From positions 10,990 through 74,989 of the forward strand of contig CAJTZF010000013.1 in NCBI GenBank assembly GCA_910584245.1: a DNA stretch of 64,000 nt, in the 5' to 3' direction. The number at the start of each line of letters is the position of its first letter. Positions within the stretch are counted from its first letter, which is position 1. Of this stretch, positions 26,589 to 35,652 are shown in pieces. The position numbers and the translations under genes were made by a program. The stretch is from an uncultured Eubacterium sp. (GTDB lineage: Bacteria; Bacillota; Clostridia; Lachnospirales; Lachnospiraceae). A model generated the notes under the pieces. The model was given only the letters and a program-made list of their open reading frames with translations, was not told the origin of the DNA and ran no database searches.

Positions 26589-27509
26589 TTATTGCAACGG
26601 CATATTGACAATAAATTCCGCGCCATAAGGCGGCTCCGACCTTACCGAAATAAAACCGCCTTGCTCCGAAATAATATTGCGTGAAAGAAATAGCCCAATA
26701 CCCAATCCTTCGGTGGCTTTTGCCGTTTCGGAGCGGTAAAATCTCCCGAAGATTTTCGCCTGCTCGCTTTCGGGAATACCCGCGCCGCTGTCCTTTATTT
26801 TAATTTGCGCGTAAAATTCGTTGGTGTCCACAGATACATCTATAGAGCCGTTTTGTGGCATGTATTTCACCGCGTTGTCAAACATATTGAACACCGCCTC
26901 CGCCGTCCATTTTTTATCGCAGTACACAAGAATTCCATCGGGACAATTTACCTGCACGCCAATATTTTTCTTCTCCGCCGCGGGAGCGATTTGCGCAAGT
27001 CCCTCCGCGATAATTTCCATCACGTGGATTTTTTCTTTTTCAAAGGAAATTATCCCGGTTTCAAGCCGCGACATTTTTACCAGCGCCTGCATAAGGAATT
27101 CCAGCTTTTCCGCTTGAGCGGCGGATAATTCCAAAAATTCGTGGCGTCTTTCCCCGTCAATGTCCTGTCTTGAAAGTATCTGCATATACATTTTCATATT
27201 TGCCACGGGACTTTTTACCTGATGAGAAATATCGGAAACAAGGGACTGCATTCTCTCCTTATCCAGTTTGGACTGCTCTGTCTTGCCGCCCAGAATTTCA
27301 TATAGACGCTTCAGTTTAACGTTTATTTTACCGTCTAAAGTGTCCTCCGTAATTGTAAAATCGGGAGTATTTTCAGCGCTAATATCGTCTAAAATGCGGC
27401 ATAATTCCTCTGAAAAAGCGGAAATTTTTCTGCGGTAGTAAATATTTACGCAAATAATTATCATCGTCGAGATCAAAACCAAAGCGGAAATAATTATTAT
27501 CCAAATCAT
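26589..27509 (-). CDS. Sensor histidine kinase of the ABC-linked two-component system
   Basis: 306 residues: one clear N-terminal membrane segment (about 3-23), a short juxtamembrane region, HisKA with the phospho-acceptor His in LVSDISHQVKSPVANMK, and HATPase_c with NMFDNAVKYMPQNG and GLGIGLFLSRNI. It has hardly any extracellular domain, as in intramembrane-sensing kinases that rely on a partner ABC permease for input. It overlaps the regulator stop/start by 4 nt (ATGA), indicating translational coupling. Its output is probably the ABC operon just downstream. Confidence 0.9.
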   Translation of the reverse strand: MIWIIIISALVLISTMIIICVNIYYRRKISAFSEELCRILDDISAENTPDFTITEDTLDGKINVKLKRLYEILGGKTEQSKLDKERMQSLVSDISHQVKSPVANMKMYMQILSRQDIDGERRHEFLELSAAQAEKLEFLMQALVKMSRLETGIISFEKEKIHVMEIIAEGLAQIAPAAEKKNIGVQVNCPDGILVYCDKKWTAEAVFNMFDNAVKYMPQNGSIDVSVDTNEFYAQIKIKDSGAGIPESEQAKIFGRFYRSETAKATEGLGIGLFLSRNIISEQGGFISVRSEPPYGAEFIVNMPLQ

Positions 27510-28174
27510 TGCTGTTCACCGTTCCAAACGTAGCCTATGCCGTAGACTGTTTTGATGTACTTGTGTGCGCCGTCCTCGATTTTCCCGCGTATGCGGTTTA
27601 TATTCACGGTGAGGGTATGTTCGTCAACAAAATTTTCTTTGTTGTCCCAAAGCTTTTCAAGCAGCATCTGACGGGTAAGAACAGTCCCCTTACTGCTTGT
27701 AAAAATTTTCAAAAGCCTGTACTCCGTTGGAGTAAACGCAATATCTTTCCCGCAAACAGAGGCTGTAAATTTTGTAAAATCAATATTGAGAAAATCATCG
27801 GAATAAACGTTCCCCAAGGATCCAACCCGCTTTAAAACCGCGGCTATTCTTTTGTGCAGGACAGGCAGAGAAAAGGGCTTTGTAACATAGTCGTCCGCGC
27901 CGCTGTTGAAGCCGTAAAGTTCGTCCGTTTCAAGGTCTCGGCAGGTCAAAAATATCACGGGAATATTCTTTTTATTTTTTATTTTACGGCACAATTCATA
28001 CCCCTCAATATCTGGGAGATTAACGTCCAGCAAAGCAATGTCCGCACTGTCCAGACAGTCAAGGGCAGTCCTGCCATTTTCCGCAGAAACAACGTTGTAG
28101 CCCTCGGCAGCAAGATCGAATCCAAGACCGGTTCGCAGGATGTTGTCGTCCTCGATTATAAGTATTGTACACAT
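27506..28174 (-). CDS. OmpR/PhoB-family response regulator of the ABC-linked system
   Basis: 222 residues: receiver domain with acidic EDD, phospho-acceptor Asp in ALLDVNLPDIEGY and the conserved Lys in DDYVTKPF, then a winged-helix Trans_reg_C domain with FTPTEYRLLKIF and the C-terminal KYIKTVYGIGYVW. GGAGGG lies 6 nt before the ATG. Co-transcribed with the kinase (4-nt overlap). The direct repeat over the -35 of the ABC operon promoter is the likely target. Base usage in this gene and in the ABC genes is richer in G and C than in the agr-like stretch next door. Confidence 0.92.
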   Translation of the reverse strand: MCTILIIEDDNILRTGLGFDLAAEGYNVVSAENGRTALDCLDSADIALLDVNLPDIEGYELCRKIKNKKNIPVIFLTCRDLETDELYGFNSGADDYVTKPFSLPVLHKRIAAVLKRVGSLGNVYSDDFLNIDFTKFTASVCGKDIAFTPTEYRLLKIFTSSKGTVLTRQMLLEKLWDNKENFVDEHTLTVNINRIRGKIEDGAHKYIKTVYGIGYVWNGEQQ

Positions 28175-28256
28175 AATTTACCCTCCGCCGCACAAGTGAT
28201 TATTGCCTTTTCTTTTGGCTTGCTCAATAAAGATAAGGAATATGTGTCATCAGATG

Positions 28257-28883
28257 TTACCCAGACCTTTCGATGTCAAAATGCCCACGTTCATAAAAAT
28301 ACTGAACCATATCAGCAAATGGCTCCATCTGTCCATCCTCTGTCGGAACAAGGAAACATGACTGAACGATTCCGGCATCATGATAACTGGCACATACTTT
28401 ATACTGTGCCCTTCTCGCTCTCTGAAGTTCGTAGGCATTCAAGTTTAAAACCTGGGATGTATATTCGCCAGCCTCATCTGCCCCTTCTATTTGCCCATTC
28501 GGATAAAATACAAATTTCTCTTCACAGTCTTCTTGCAAGGGTGATACGAATAATCCCTCTTCAAATTTATTACCCTTTCGGGCGCCGCATGTAGCATCCA
28601 CCCCTTCTGTTTTACAAGAAACAATTAAATTATCGTAATTCATTGATTGTTTTGGATAACTTGCTTGCGGCTTAATATGCTCATTTAATGAACCATCCAT
28701 TTCTATTTTACGACAACAATAAGCACATAAGCCACACTGGGACTGTAACAAATATCTACGTATTTCACGCCTGATTATACTACCATCTTTAGACTTTCTT
28801 AAATCCGCATATTGTTCTCCTGGATGCAAATGTTTATATTGAATCCAAAATTCCGGCTCCCTGTTTCTATTTATTTTTCTCAT
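28257..28883 (-). CDS. ptuB: HNH nuclease, Septu component PtuB-like
   Basis: The 208-residue protein carries an HNH domain: CGLCAYC (first Cys pair), NEHIKPQ with the catalytic His region, then N..LIVSC and CGARKGNK (second zinc-site half and KG). This matches the HNH family coded beside AAA ATPases, which serves as PtuB in the Septu antiphage system. Its start overlaps the 3' end of the ATPase gene by 17 nt, showing tight coupling. In Septu, the ATPase-nuclease complex degrades nucleic acid on phage infection. Both genes are AT-rich relative to the core genome. No reverse transcriptase is adjacent, so a retron with PtuAB effectors is unlikely. Confidence 0.82.
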   Translation of the reverse strand: MRKINRNREPEFWIQYKHLHPGEQYADLRKSKDGSIIRREIRRYLLQSQCGLCAYCCRKIEMDGSLNEHIKPQASYPKQSMNYDNLIVSCKTEGVDATCGARKGNKFEEGLFVSPLQEDCEEKFVFYPNGQIEGADEAGEYTSQVLNLNAYELQRARRAQYKVCASYHDAGIVQSCFLVPTEDGQMEPFADMVQYFYERGHFDIERSG

Positions 28884-30147
28884 CCAGTAGCTTACTCCTT
28901 TTTAAAAAACCTCGCGCCATGATATATTCTTCATCCATAGACCCTGAAATCTCCTCCAACTGCTCCAACAAAATCTCGGCATCATGATACTGCTTTTGAG
29001 TAATGAAACGATTAATATCACATATCATTTTTTTCACAGCAATATTTTTAGAGTGGGTATTCATATATTTTTCTAAAATCATGTTGCTGTCATACCCATC
29101 CATTCGCTTTATCGTCTTAACCTCACATTCAGCATGATTTGTTTCTGTCAACACATAAATATTATAACTATCGTCTGCCTCACCTAAAATCTGTGGAGAA
29201 TGCGTCGTTATAATAAATTGAATATTAGGAAACGTGCGTCTTAGAACTCCCAATACTTTTCGCTGCCATGATGGATGCATGTGCAATTCTATTTCGTCGA
29301 TTAATACAATTCCCTCTCCTTCTAAAGGATTTTCTAAGCCAGGATTCGCCAAAGCAAGCCTTCTTGCCAAGTCACCAAACATAGCAAGTGTACATTTTTC
29401 TCCATCCGACAATAAGTCAACTCTAATCTCCTTTCCGGATTTATCTACTACCATTCTCACAGGATTTCTTTTCACTCTCAATCCAGTGACATTTCCAATC
29501 ATGGCTTCTATTGCACTTCGAACACACATTAACAAAGTATCACTATATGTCAGATCTCCTTGTTCCCTTGCCTCAATCACTTCATTTGCCTCCTGGTCCC
29601 TGTACCACTCAAAAAAAGTACGAAAATCTAATTCATTTTCTATAGCTCTCTCTAGAGCGGACAATTTATCAAAATCGTGTTTCTTTCGAATCCGGTCCGG
29701 AATGTCCAAAACAGAACGATTTGTACCATAATGTACGAAAATTGGCATATTTGCCATCTCATCCACAACAAAGACTTTTTCAAATTGCTGGGTAAATTTT
29801 GAATAAAAACCGCTGTGATATGATAATAAACTTTTTCTTTGGTTTCTCTTTGCCTTTATATGACTTCTTAACAGCGGATAACTTAATCCTCCTATCTCCA
29901 TTTCGCACTGTAATATCAATTGTGTTCCCCCAATCGCAATCATATCATCTGTAAATGACTGAAATGCTTTCCCTTGTGCAGGATTTAAACGGTTGATCCA
30001 TACCCTGTTCAAAAAATTAATAGCAGACAAAACAGTGGATTTCCCTGTCCCATTTATTCCGAAAATAATTGTACTTTTCCCTCTTAATTCAAACCTTTCA
30101 TTGGTAAATATCTTAAAATTTTGTAATGTTAATTCTTGAATACGCAT
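28867..30147 (-). CDS. ptuA: AAA/SMC-like ATPase, Septu component PtuA-like
   Basis: About 426 residues of the AAA_15/AAA_21 ABC-like ATPase family. Walker A GINGTGKST follows the typical start IQELTLQNFKIF; the C-terminal half has the signature-like LLSDGEKCTLAMF, Walker B GIVLIDEIELHMHPSW and FIITTHSPQILGE. A C-terminal helical tail (about 360-426) precedes the overlap with the HNH gene, as in PtuA. The ATG at 30147 has GGAG 8 nt upstream; an earlier in-frame start lacks one. Together with the nuclease it makes a complete two-gene type I Septu locus. An orphan OLD-like or other nuclease-linked system is the alternative. Confidence 0.82.
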   Translation of the reverse strand: MRIQELTLQNFKIFTNERFELRGKSTIIFGINGTGKSTVLSAINFLNRVWINRLNPAQGKAFQSFTDDMIAIGGTQLILQCEMEIGGLSYPLLRSHIKAKRNQRKSLLSYHSGFYSKFTQQFEKVFVVDEMANMPIFVHYGTNRSVLDIPDRIRKKHDFDKLSALERAIENELDFRTFFEWYRDQEANEVIEAREQGDLTYSDTLLMCVRSAIEAMIGNVTGLRVKRNPVRMVVDKSGKEIRVDLLSDGEKCTLAMFGDLARRLALANPGLENPLEGEGIVLIDEIELHMHPSWQRKVLGVLRRTFPNIQFIITTHSPQILGEADDSYNIYVLTETNHAECEVKTIKRMDGYDSNMILEKYMNTHSKNIAVKKMICDINRFITQKQYHDAEILLEQLEEISGSMDEEYIMARGFLKRSKLLDEKNK

Positions 30148-30224
30148 CTCGATATCTCCTCTCTGGGATCCCAATTATGAAATTAGTGTACCATAAAACA
30201 CGGCTTTGGGCAATATGATCCCGA

Positions 30225-32063
30225 TTATGTATAATACTGCGCCTGTGCGTTCCACATCTCATAGTAAAGCCCGCCCTCGTCTTTGAGCAGTTCATCGTGG
30301 CTTCCCTGCTGAACAATTTTTCCCTTGTCAAACACGATAATCTGGTTGCAGAAGCGGCAGCTGGACATACGATGGGAAATGTAAATCGCTGTTTTGTTCT
30401 CCACCAGCTCGTCAAAACTCCGGTAAATTTCATACTCCGATATTGGATCCAGGGCGGACGTCGGCTCATCCAGAATGACTAGCGGAGAATCCTTATATAA
30501 AGCACGGGCTATCGCGATTTTCTGTGCCTCTCCGCCAGATATCTCGATCCCGTCCTCCGACATCTTGTAGAGATTTGCGTGAATATCCCTTTTGATCCTT
30601 CCTTCGAGGTCTGTAAACCCTGCCTTTTCCAGACAGTCAGTGACTTTATTCTCATCAAACTCCTTTGACACTGCCACATTTTCAGCGATAGAAAAAGAGA
30701 ACAGCTTAAAATCCTGAAATACGACCGAAAACAACTGCAAATATTCATCATAATCATAATACCGGATATCCACACCATTCAGTAAAATCTGTCCTTCCGT
30801 CGGGTCATACAGCCGGCACAAAAGCTTGATAAAAGTCGTCTTTCCAGCGCCATTCGGACCAACAAGCGACAGCTTCTTACCAATTCTCACTTTCAGGGTA
30901 ACATGATTGAGAACCGGCTCCCGGCTATTGGGATAAGAAAAAGAGACGTCCCGGAACTCAAACTCATATTCATTATCATTCCGTTTTTCGACCGGCAGCT
31001 TGCCCTCGTACTTTTGGTTTTTTATTTCCATAAAATCCTCGAAATAAGCGAGATATTGGGCGCAAATGGAAACATTCATGTATGTGCCAACCAAACTTCC
31101 CAGGGCGGCGCTGAATTTTGTAAAAGCTCCCACATACCTTGCCACACTGCCGATACTGATCAACCCAAGTCCTGCCTTGACCCCTACATATACATAGCTG
31201 GCAATCGTGTAAACGGTACTACAGCATTCATTAATAACAGAATATTTCTCGATGCGTTTCCCCACTCTAATAAATATATCCAGCATCCTTTCACTATTGG
31301 ATCTATATCTTCCGATAACCGTATCACTGATCCCATACATGCGGATATCCTTGCCCTTCCCATAATTATCCGTATTTGAGAGAAATGACATAAAGTATCC
31401 ATAGAACCGGTTCGAATCTACATTGATGTCGAATGCTTCCTTTTGAAGCTGCCCCATCCGGCGCTGGCTCCATCCCAAAAAGACAAGCTGGCCGACAAGA
31501 ATGAGATTCAACGCAATGCTGCCATAGTAAGATTCCACGAACCGGTAAAACGCCGAAACCGTACCGCTCCCCACAGTAAAAAAAACGGGGAAAAATAATA
31601 CCGCCGCATAAATAATGTCCGCCACAACTCCTGACATACTGGCAATCCGGTCACAAAAACTAGTGATATCACCATTACAATTCATGCCCTCTCTCGCCTT
31701 CTCAATGCACTCCAGCGTCTCCTTCTTTTCTAATATTTCGTAATCGAGAGTTAATCCTTTTTCTGAAATCATTTTCTGAATCTGGTCAGCCAGCATGTAC
31801 TTTCTTATATTGACAAGTTTGTCAATGCCCCAGCACAAAATATTTAAACCAAAATTCAATCCAAGGATCCAGAGCACAAACGGAAATATTTCCTCAAATC
31901 CCCTTTTCCGCAGCATAGCATCAATTAAGACACTGCCACCCACAATATTTACATAGGGAATTGCCGCCTGCATCAATTTCATACTAATGAGCAGAGGCAA
32001 AAAACTGGGACACAGCCGGTGCACAAGTTTTAATACGAGTTGAATGGCTCTTCTATTTTTCAT
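30225..32063 (-). CDS. ABC exporter half-transporter (membrane plus ATPase), second of a pair
   Basis: The 612-residue protein has a six-helix type IV (exporter) membrane domain (to about 340) fused to an ATPase with Walker A LVGPNGAGKTT, signature ISGGEAQKIAIARA, Walker B PLVILDEPTSALDP and switch His in ISHRMSS. The membrane domain is divergent from well-studied exporters. Its ATG overlaps the stop of the upstream half-transporter by 4 nt, so they probably form a heterodimer. Such pairs in Lachnospiraceae are often near peptide or signalling genes; no precursor peptide is obvious on this strand. Both ATPase sites keep the catalytic Glu. Confidence 0.9.
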   Translation of the reverse strand: MKNRRAIQLVLKLVHRLCPSFLPLLISMKLMQAAIPYVNIVGGSVLIDAMLRKRGFEEIFPFVLWILGLNFGLNILCWGIDKLVNIRKYMLADQIQKMISEKGLTLDYEILEKKETLECIEKAREGMNCNGDITSFCDRIASMSGVVADIIYAAVLFFPVFFTVGSGTVSAFYRFVESYYGSIALNLILVGQLVFLGWSQRRMGQLQKEAFDINVDSNRFYGYFMSFLSNTDNYGKGKDIRMYGISDTVIGRYRSNSERMLDIFIRVGKRIEKYSVINECCSTVYTIASYVYVGVKAGLGLISIGSVARYVGAFTKFSAALGSLVGTYMNVSICAQYLAYFEDFMEIKNQKYEGKLPVEKRNDNEYEFEFRDVSFSYPNSREPVLNHVTLKVRIGKKLSLVGPNGAGKTTFIKLLCRLYDPTEGQILLNGVDIRYYDYDEYLQLFSVVFQDFKLFSFSIAENVAVSKEFDENKVTDCLEKAGFTDLEGRIKRDIHANLYKMSEDGIEISGGEAQKIAIARALYKDSPLVILDEPTSALDPISEYEIYRSFDELVENKTAIYISHRMSSCRFCNQIIVFDKGKIVQQGSHDELLKDEGGLYYEMWNAQAQYYT

Positions 32064-33874
32064 ATACTAGTCTCCTCTCTCTTCTGCTTGTGGTAATAAT
32101 GGCTCTGGATTTCAAACATTTCCGCATAAGCTCCTTTCTGCCGGAGCAGCTCTTCATGGGTGCCCTGCTCCGCCAGTTTTCCATTTTCCAGATATAAGAT
32201 TTCATCACAGAACCGGGTGCTGGCCAGCCGGTGGGAAATAAAAATAGATGTCTTCTCTTTCGCCATCGCACTGTATTGTTCATAAATTCTGCTCTCCGCA
32301 ATTGGGTCAAGCGCGCTCGTCGGCTCATCCAAAATCAAACATCTTCCATCTTTGTATAACGCCCTGGCTACCAAAAGCTTCTGCATCTCCCCGCCGGAAA
32401 AATTGACGCCCTCCTTTTCAAGAACCTGGGAAATATATGTATCCTCTTTCTGATCGAGCGAGTTAATTTTGTCCCACATATCCGCCTCTTTCAAACACTG
32501 CCGTACTCGCTCCCGGTCTATATCCGCCTCCCTTCCGCCGGCGACATTCATTGCCACCGTAAATGCTGACATAAATCCATCCTGGAAAACAGGAGAAATG
32601 AGTTTTCCATATTCGTCCATATCATAATCCTTCGTATTAATTCCATTGACAAGCACTTCCCCCTCTGTAGGCATATAAAACCCACATAACAATTTAACTA
32701 TGGTGGTCTTTCCCGCGCCATTATTTCCTACCAGCGCAACCTTTTGCCCCGGCTCAATCCGAAAACTCAGATGGGATAATATCTCCTTCCCCCCCTCTTC
32801 ATAACAAAACGACACGTCCCGGAATTCAATTGCTACAGCCGAAGACAGGTCGGGTTTTTCCCCCTCCCCATGCAGAAAAACATCCGGAGTATCCATTGCC
32901 TCACTATAATACCCCAGTTCTACATTTGAATACATCACCTGTGACATATGGTTTATGGTTTCATTCAGCCAGATAGAGAATCCCCCCACTATACTTACAT
33001 AAAAGGTAAACTGCGCCACTGAGATCCTTCCATCCAACACCATATGGATCAGAATGAAATACATAACGAAATCCCTCACAAAATTTCCAATCTGCTCCCC
33101 CACTGTCGGAAAATACCAGCGCAGCTCCTGTTTTGCAATGGTTCGGCGCAGTATGCGAAACTGTTCCTCAAAAATGGTCCGAAACCAGTTTTCCACATGG
33201 TATACCCGTATATCCTTTCCATACGCAAGCGAAATACCCTGCTGCTCCAGCATGGCATTGATCCGCCCCGCCTCATACCTTTCTCCTGACAGCTTATGAT
33301 AGTAATTGATGGCATGGCACTTTAAGAAAAATGTAATCACCGTAGTGGCAGCTACAATTAACAAGATGCTCCAGTGAATCGTAAACATGATGGATCCATA
33401 TGAAACCAGGCCAAACAACCCGTAAAACAGCTGAAAAGAATAGCGGGTCATGCCCTCCACCCCTCTGGTATTATTATTAATGGTCTGCAATGCCCTAAAC
33501 ATCTTTTTCTGTTTATCCGCCGACTCCAAGTTGCAAAAATCCATCGTCAGACACTTTCTCAACAACCGGGTAACAAACGTATTCAGACGCGTTCCCGTCA
33601 TATTCTGGTTGCAACGGTTTTCAAGAACAATGCACAAACCGGAAATCACCATATATATGAAAAGCAATACGCTGATCCCCACCACAAAGCCAGTCAGATC
33701 CCCCTGCGTGAGCAGAGCGACTGCAAGCGCCGGAATCGTACTTACAATCAGCGGTGAAATAATGCGAAACATCGCGTATACCGGGAACTGCCATCGGGCC
33801 GGTTTTGAATACCGGAACAACTCCCGGTACACCATGAAAATATTTTTCATAATGTTTTTCGTACTCATTTTCAT
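32060..33874 (-). CDS. ABC exporter half-transporter (membrane plus ATPase), first of a pair
   Basis: This 604-residue protein has the same architecture as its neighbour: six hydrophobic segments (to about 330) then an ATPase with Walker A LVGNNGAGKTT, signature FSGGEMQKLLVARA, Walker B CLILDEPTSALDP and switch His in ISHRLAS. GGGGGAGG lies 9 nt upstream of the ATG. It is the promoter-proximal gene of a two-gene operon. No C39 peptidase domain is fused, so it does not itself process double-glycine leaders. The substrate is unknown. Confidence 0.9.
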   Translation of the reverse strand: MKMSTKNIMKNIFMVYRELFRYSKPARWQFPVYAMFRIISPLIVSTIPALAVALLTQGDLTGFVVGISVLLFIYMVISGLCIVLENRCNQNMTGTRLNTFVTRLLRKCLTMDFCNLESADKQKKMFRALQTINNNTRGVEGMTRYSFQLFYGLFGLVSYGSIMFTIHWSILLIVAATTVITFFLKCHAINYYHKLSGERYEAGRINAMLEQQGISLAYGKDIRVYHVENWFRTIFEEQFRILRRTIAKQELRWYFPTVGEQIGNFVRDFVMYFILIHMVLDGRISVAQFTFYVSIVGGFSIWLNETINHMSQVMYSNVELGYYSEAMDTPDVFLHGEGEKPDLSSAVAIEFRDVSFCYEEGGKEILSHLSFRIEPGQKVALVGNNGAGKTTIVKLLCGFYMPTEGEVLVNGINTKDYDMDEYGKLISPVFQDGFMSAFTVAMNVAGGREADIDRERVRQCLKEADMWDKINSLDQKEDTYISQVLEKEGVNFSGGEMQKLLVARALYKDGRCLILDEPTSALDPIAESRIYEQYSAMAKEKTSIFISHRLASTRFCDEILYLENGKLAEQGTHEELLRQKGAYAEMFEIQSHYYHKQKREETSI

Positions 33875-34103
33875 ATAAATTTGCCTCCCCCTTTTGCATG
33901 ATACTGTTATTTTATCATAATTAATCTATAAAAACAAAAAGGTGCGCGAATGGTAACCCCTCACGCACAAGCGGCATTTCATTTACGATCCGTCATCATT
34001 TGAAACAGCAAAAAATGTACCTATGTTTGTCCGTACCAGGCGCACTGTCTTTTTCGCCGGTACGTCATAGGATAATTATAAAACGACATAAAGGGAGGAT
34101 TGT

Positions 34104-34271
34104 ATGAACGGGCCAGAGGCGTCAGAGCTTGTCGTTGATGACACGACAATATACGAGATTGATTTGGAATGCCAGGAATGCAGGAAAATGGAAATGCAGG
34201 ACCTGACACCGCCAACGGAAACGATACACTGGGATTTTCCCCCGCCTGACTGTATCCGACTAAAACGGTAA
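34104..34271 (+). CDS. Small acidic protein of 55 residues, unknown function
   Basis: An ATG with GGGAGG 5 nt upstream opens 55 codons rich in Asp/Glu, with a CQEC pair in the middle (IDLECQECRKMEMQ), a proline-rich stretch (HWDFPPPDC) and a basic end. A hairpin terminator follows 9 nt after the stop, so it looks like a single-gene transcription unit on the opposite strand to the exporters and aroC. It is not similar to anything I recognise. The three cysteines could bind metal or be modified, but no maturation enzyme is adjacent. Confidence 0.6.
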   Translation: MNGPEASELVVDDTTIYEIDLECQECRKMEMQDLTPPTETIHWDFPPPDCIRLKR

Positions 34272-34279
34272 GAACGGTC

Positions 34280-34328
34280 AAGAGGGCATCCTCAAGCCAT
34301 TTCACGGCTTTTGGACACCCTCTTGTTT
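34280..34328 (+). terminator. Terminator of the 55-residue ORF
   Basis: AAGAGGG (34280-34286) pairs with CCCTCTT (34318-34324), with an inner AAGCC/GGCTT stem, followed by GTTTTATTT. It may also serve convergent aroC. Confidence 0.8.
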
Positions 34329-34358
34329 TATTTGTGCAGCAACGCACCCATACCTATG

Positions 34359-35474
34359 CTATTTAGTACCGGCCGGGCGGTAAAATTGTACGATCTTGTC
34401 CATACGCGCCGTCATACCTACAAACAGCTTATCCACAATAGCAAGCGCCGCCATCGCCTCTACTACTGCCACCGCACGGGGAACAATAACCGGATCGTGA
34501 CGCCCTTTAATGTGGATGTTAATTTCATCGCCCGACTGATTCACGGTGCGCTGCTCTGAAAAAATGGACGGCGTCGGCTTAAATGCGGCCCGCAAAATAA
34601 TCGGGCTGCCGTCACTAATCCCGCCCAGGATCCCACCCGCATGATTCGTAGCTGTTTCAATCTTACCAGATTTCCCGGTACAAAAGGCATCGTTATTCTC
34701 CGATCCCCGCATGCTTGCCGCCTGAAATCCTTCTCCGATCTCGACCCCCTTCACGGCGCCGATTGACATAACTGCGTGCGCAAGCGCGGCGTCCAGCTTA
34801 CCAAATACCGGCTCCCCTACGCCCGCTGGCACCCCCTGTATAACGCACTCGATCACACCGCCCGCCGAATCGTGATTACGCATCTGTTCACAGAGAAAAT
34901 CCTCCGCGCGCTGCGACGCGTCCAGGTCCGGCATCCGAAGCGGACTTCTCTCTCTATTTTCCCTCTGCATCCGTCCTGAATCAATCTCGATATCACCGAT
35001 GGACTTCACGTAGGCGTACACATCAATGCCGAGCTCGCCGAGTATTTTCATCGCCACTGCCCCGCCCGCCACTCTGCCGATCGTCTCTCTTCCAGAACTT
35101 CTTCCTCCCCCGCGGTAATCCCGGAATCCATATTTTTCATCAAATGAAAAATCTGCATGTCCCGGCCGGTAATAAGAAGCAATTTCCGAATAATCCCCGG
35201 ATTTCTGGGACTTGTTATACACTACCATCGAAATGGGCGTCCCGGTCGTCCTTCCCTCAAACACACCGGACAGGATTTCTACCTCGTCACCCTCTTTTCT
35301 CGGCGTTGCATACTTTGTCTCACCTGGTTTTCTTCGATCTAAAAACCGCTGTATATCGTCCTCACAGAGCGAGATACCCGCAGGGCAGCCATCCACTACG
35401 ACGCCCAGCCCCTTTCCGTGGGATTCCCCCCATGTAGAAACGGAAAATATATCACCATAAATTGAACCTGCCAT
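34359..35474 (-). CDS. aroC: Chorismate synthase
   Basis: About 371 residues. The FMN-dependent enzyme converts EPSP to chorismate, the last shared step of aromatic amino acid synthesis. Family signatures are visible: GESHGKGLGVVVDGCPAG near the N-terminus, RPGHADFSFDEKYG, DYRGGGRSSGRET and, at the C-terminus, RHDPVIVPRAVAVVEAM. The ATG at 35474 is 10 nt from GGAGG; a GTG directly before it is 7 nt away and could be used instead. It stands alone among unrelated genes, with no other shikimate gene in the window. Confidence 0.96.
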   Translation of the reverse strand: MAGSIYGDIFSVSTWGESHGKGLGVVVDGCPAGISLCEDDIQRFLDRRKPGETKYATPRKEGDEVEILSGVFEGRTTGTPISMVVYNKSQKSGDYSEIASYYRPGHADFSFDEKYGFRDYRGGGRSSGRETIGRVAGGAVAMKILGELGIDVYAYVKSIGDIEIDSGRMQRENRERSPLRMPDLDASQRAEDFLCEQMRNHDSAGGVIECVIQGVPAGVGEPVFGKLDAALAHAVMSIGAVKGVEIGEGFQAASMRGSENNDAFCTGKSGKIETATNHAGGILGGISDGSPIILRAAFKPTPSIFSEQRTVNQSGDEINIHIKGRHDPVIVPRAVAVVEAMAALAIVDKLFVGMTARMDKIVQFYRPAGTK

Positions 35475-35652
35475 CACAAACGCGCCTCCTCACATTTTTA
35501 CTGTCTGCCACAAAAACAAAAAACCATTTCCTTTTTTCCTTTCTTATAGTATAATAAAAATAAGGTTTTTACAACGAAAAATTGATTTGGGCGTCAAAAG
35601 TTTTTTGAAACTCGAAGCAAAATTATTATACAACTTAAAGGAGAATGTATTT

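Noticed and set aside
28257..30147. Retron with PtuAB effectors
   Set aside because: No reverse transcriptase or msr/msd-like repeat is found beside the ATPase-HNH pair.
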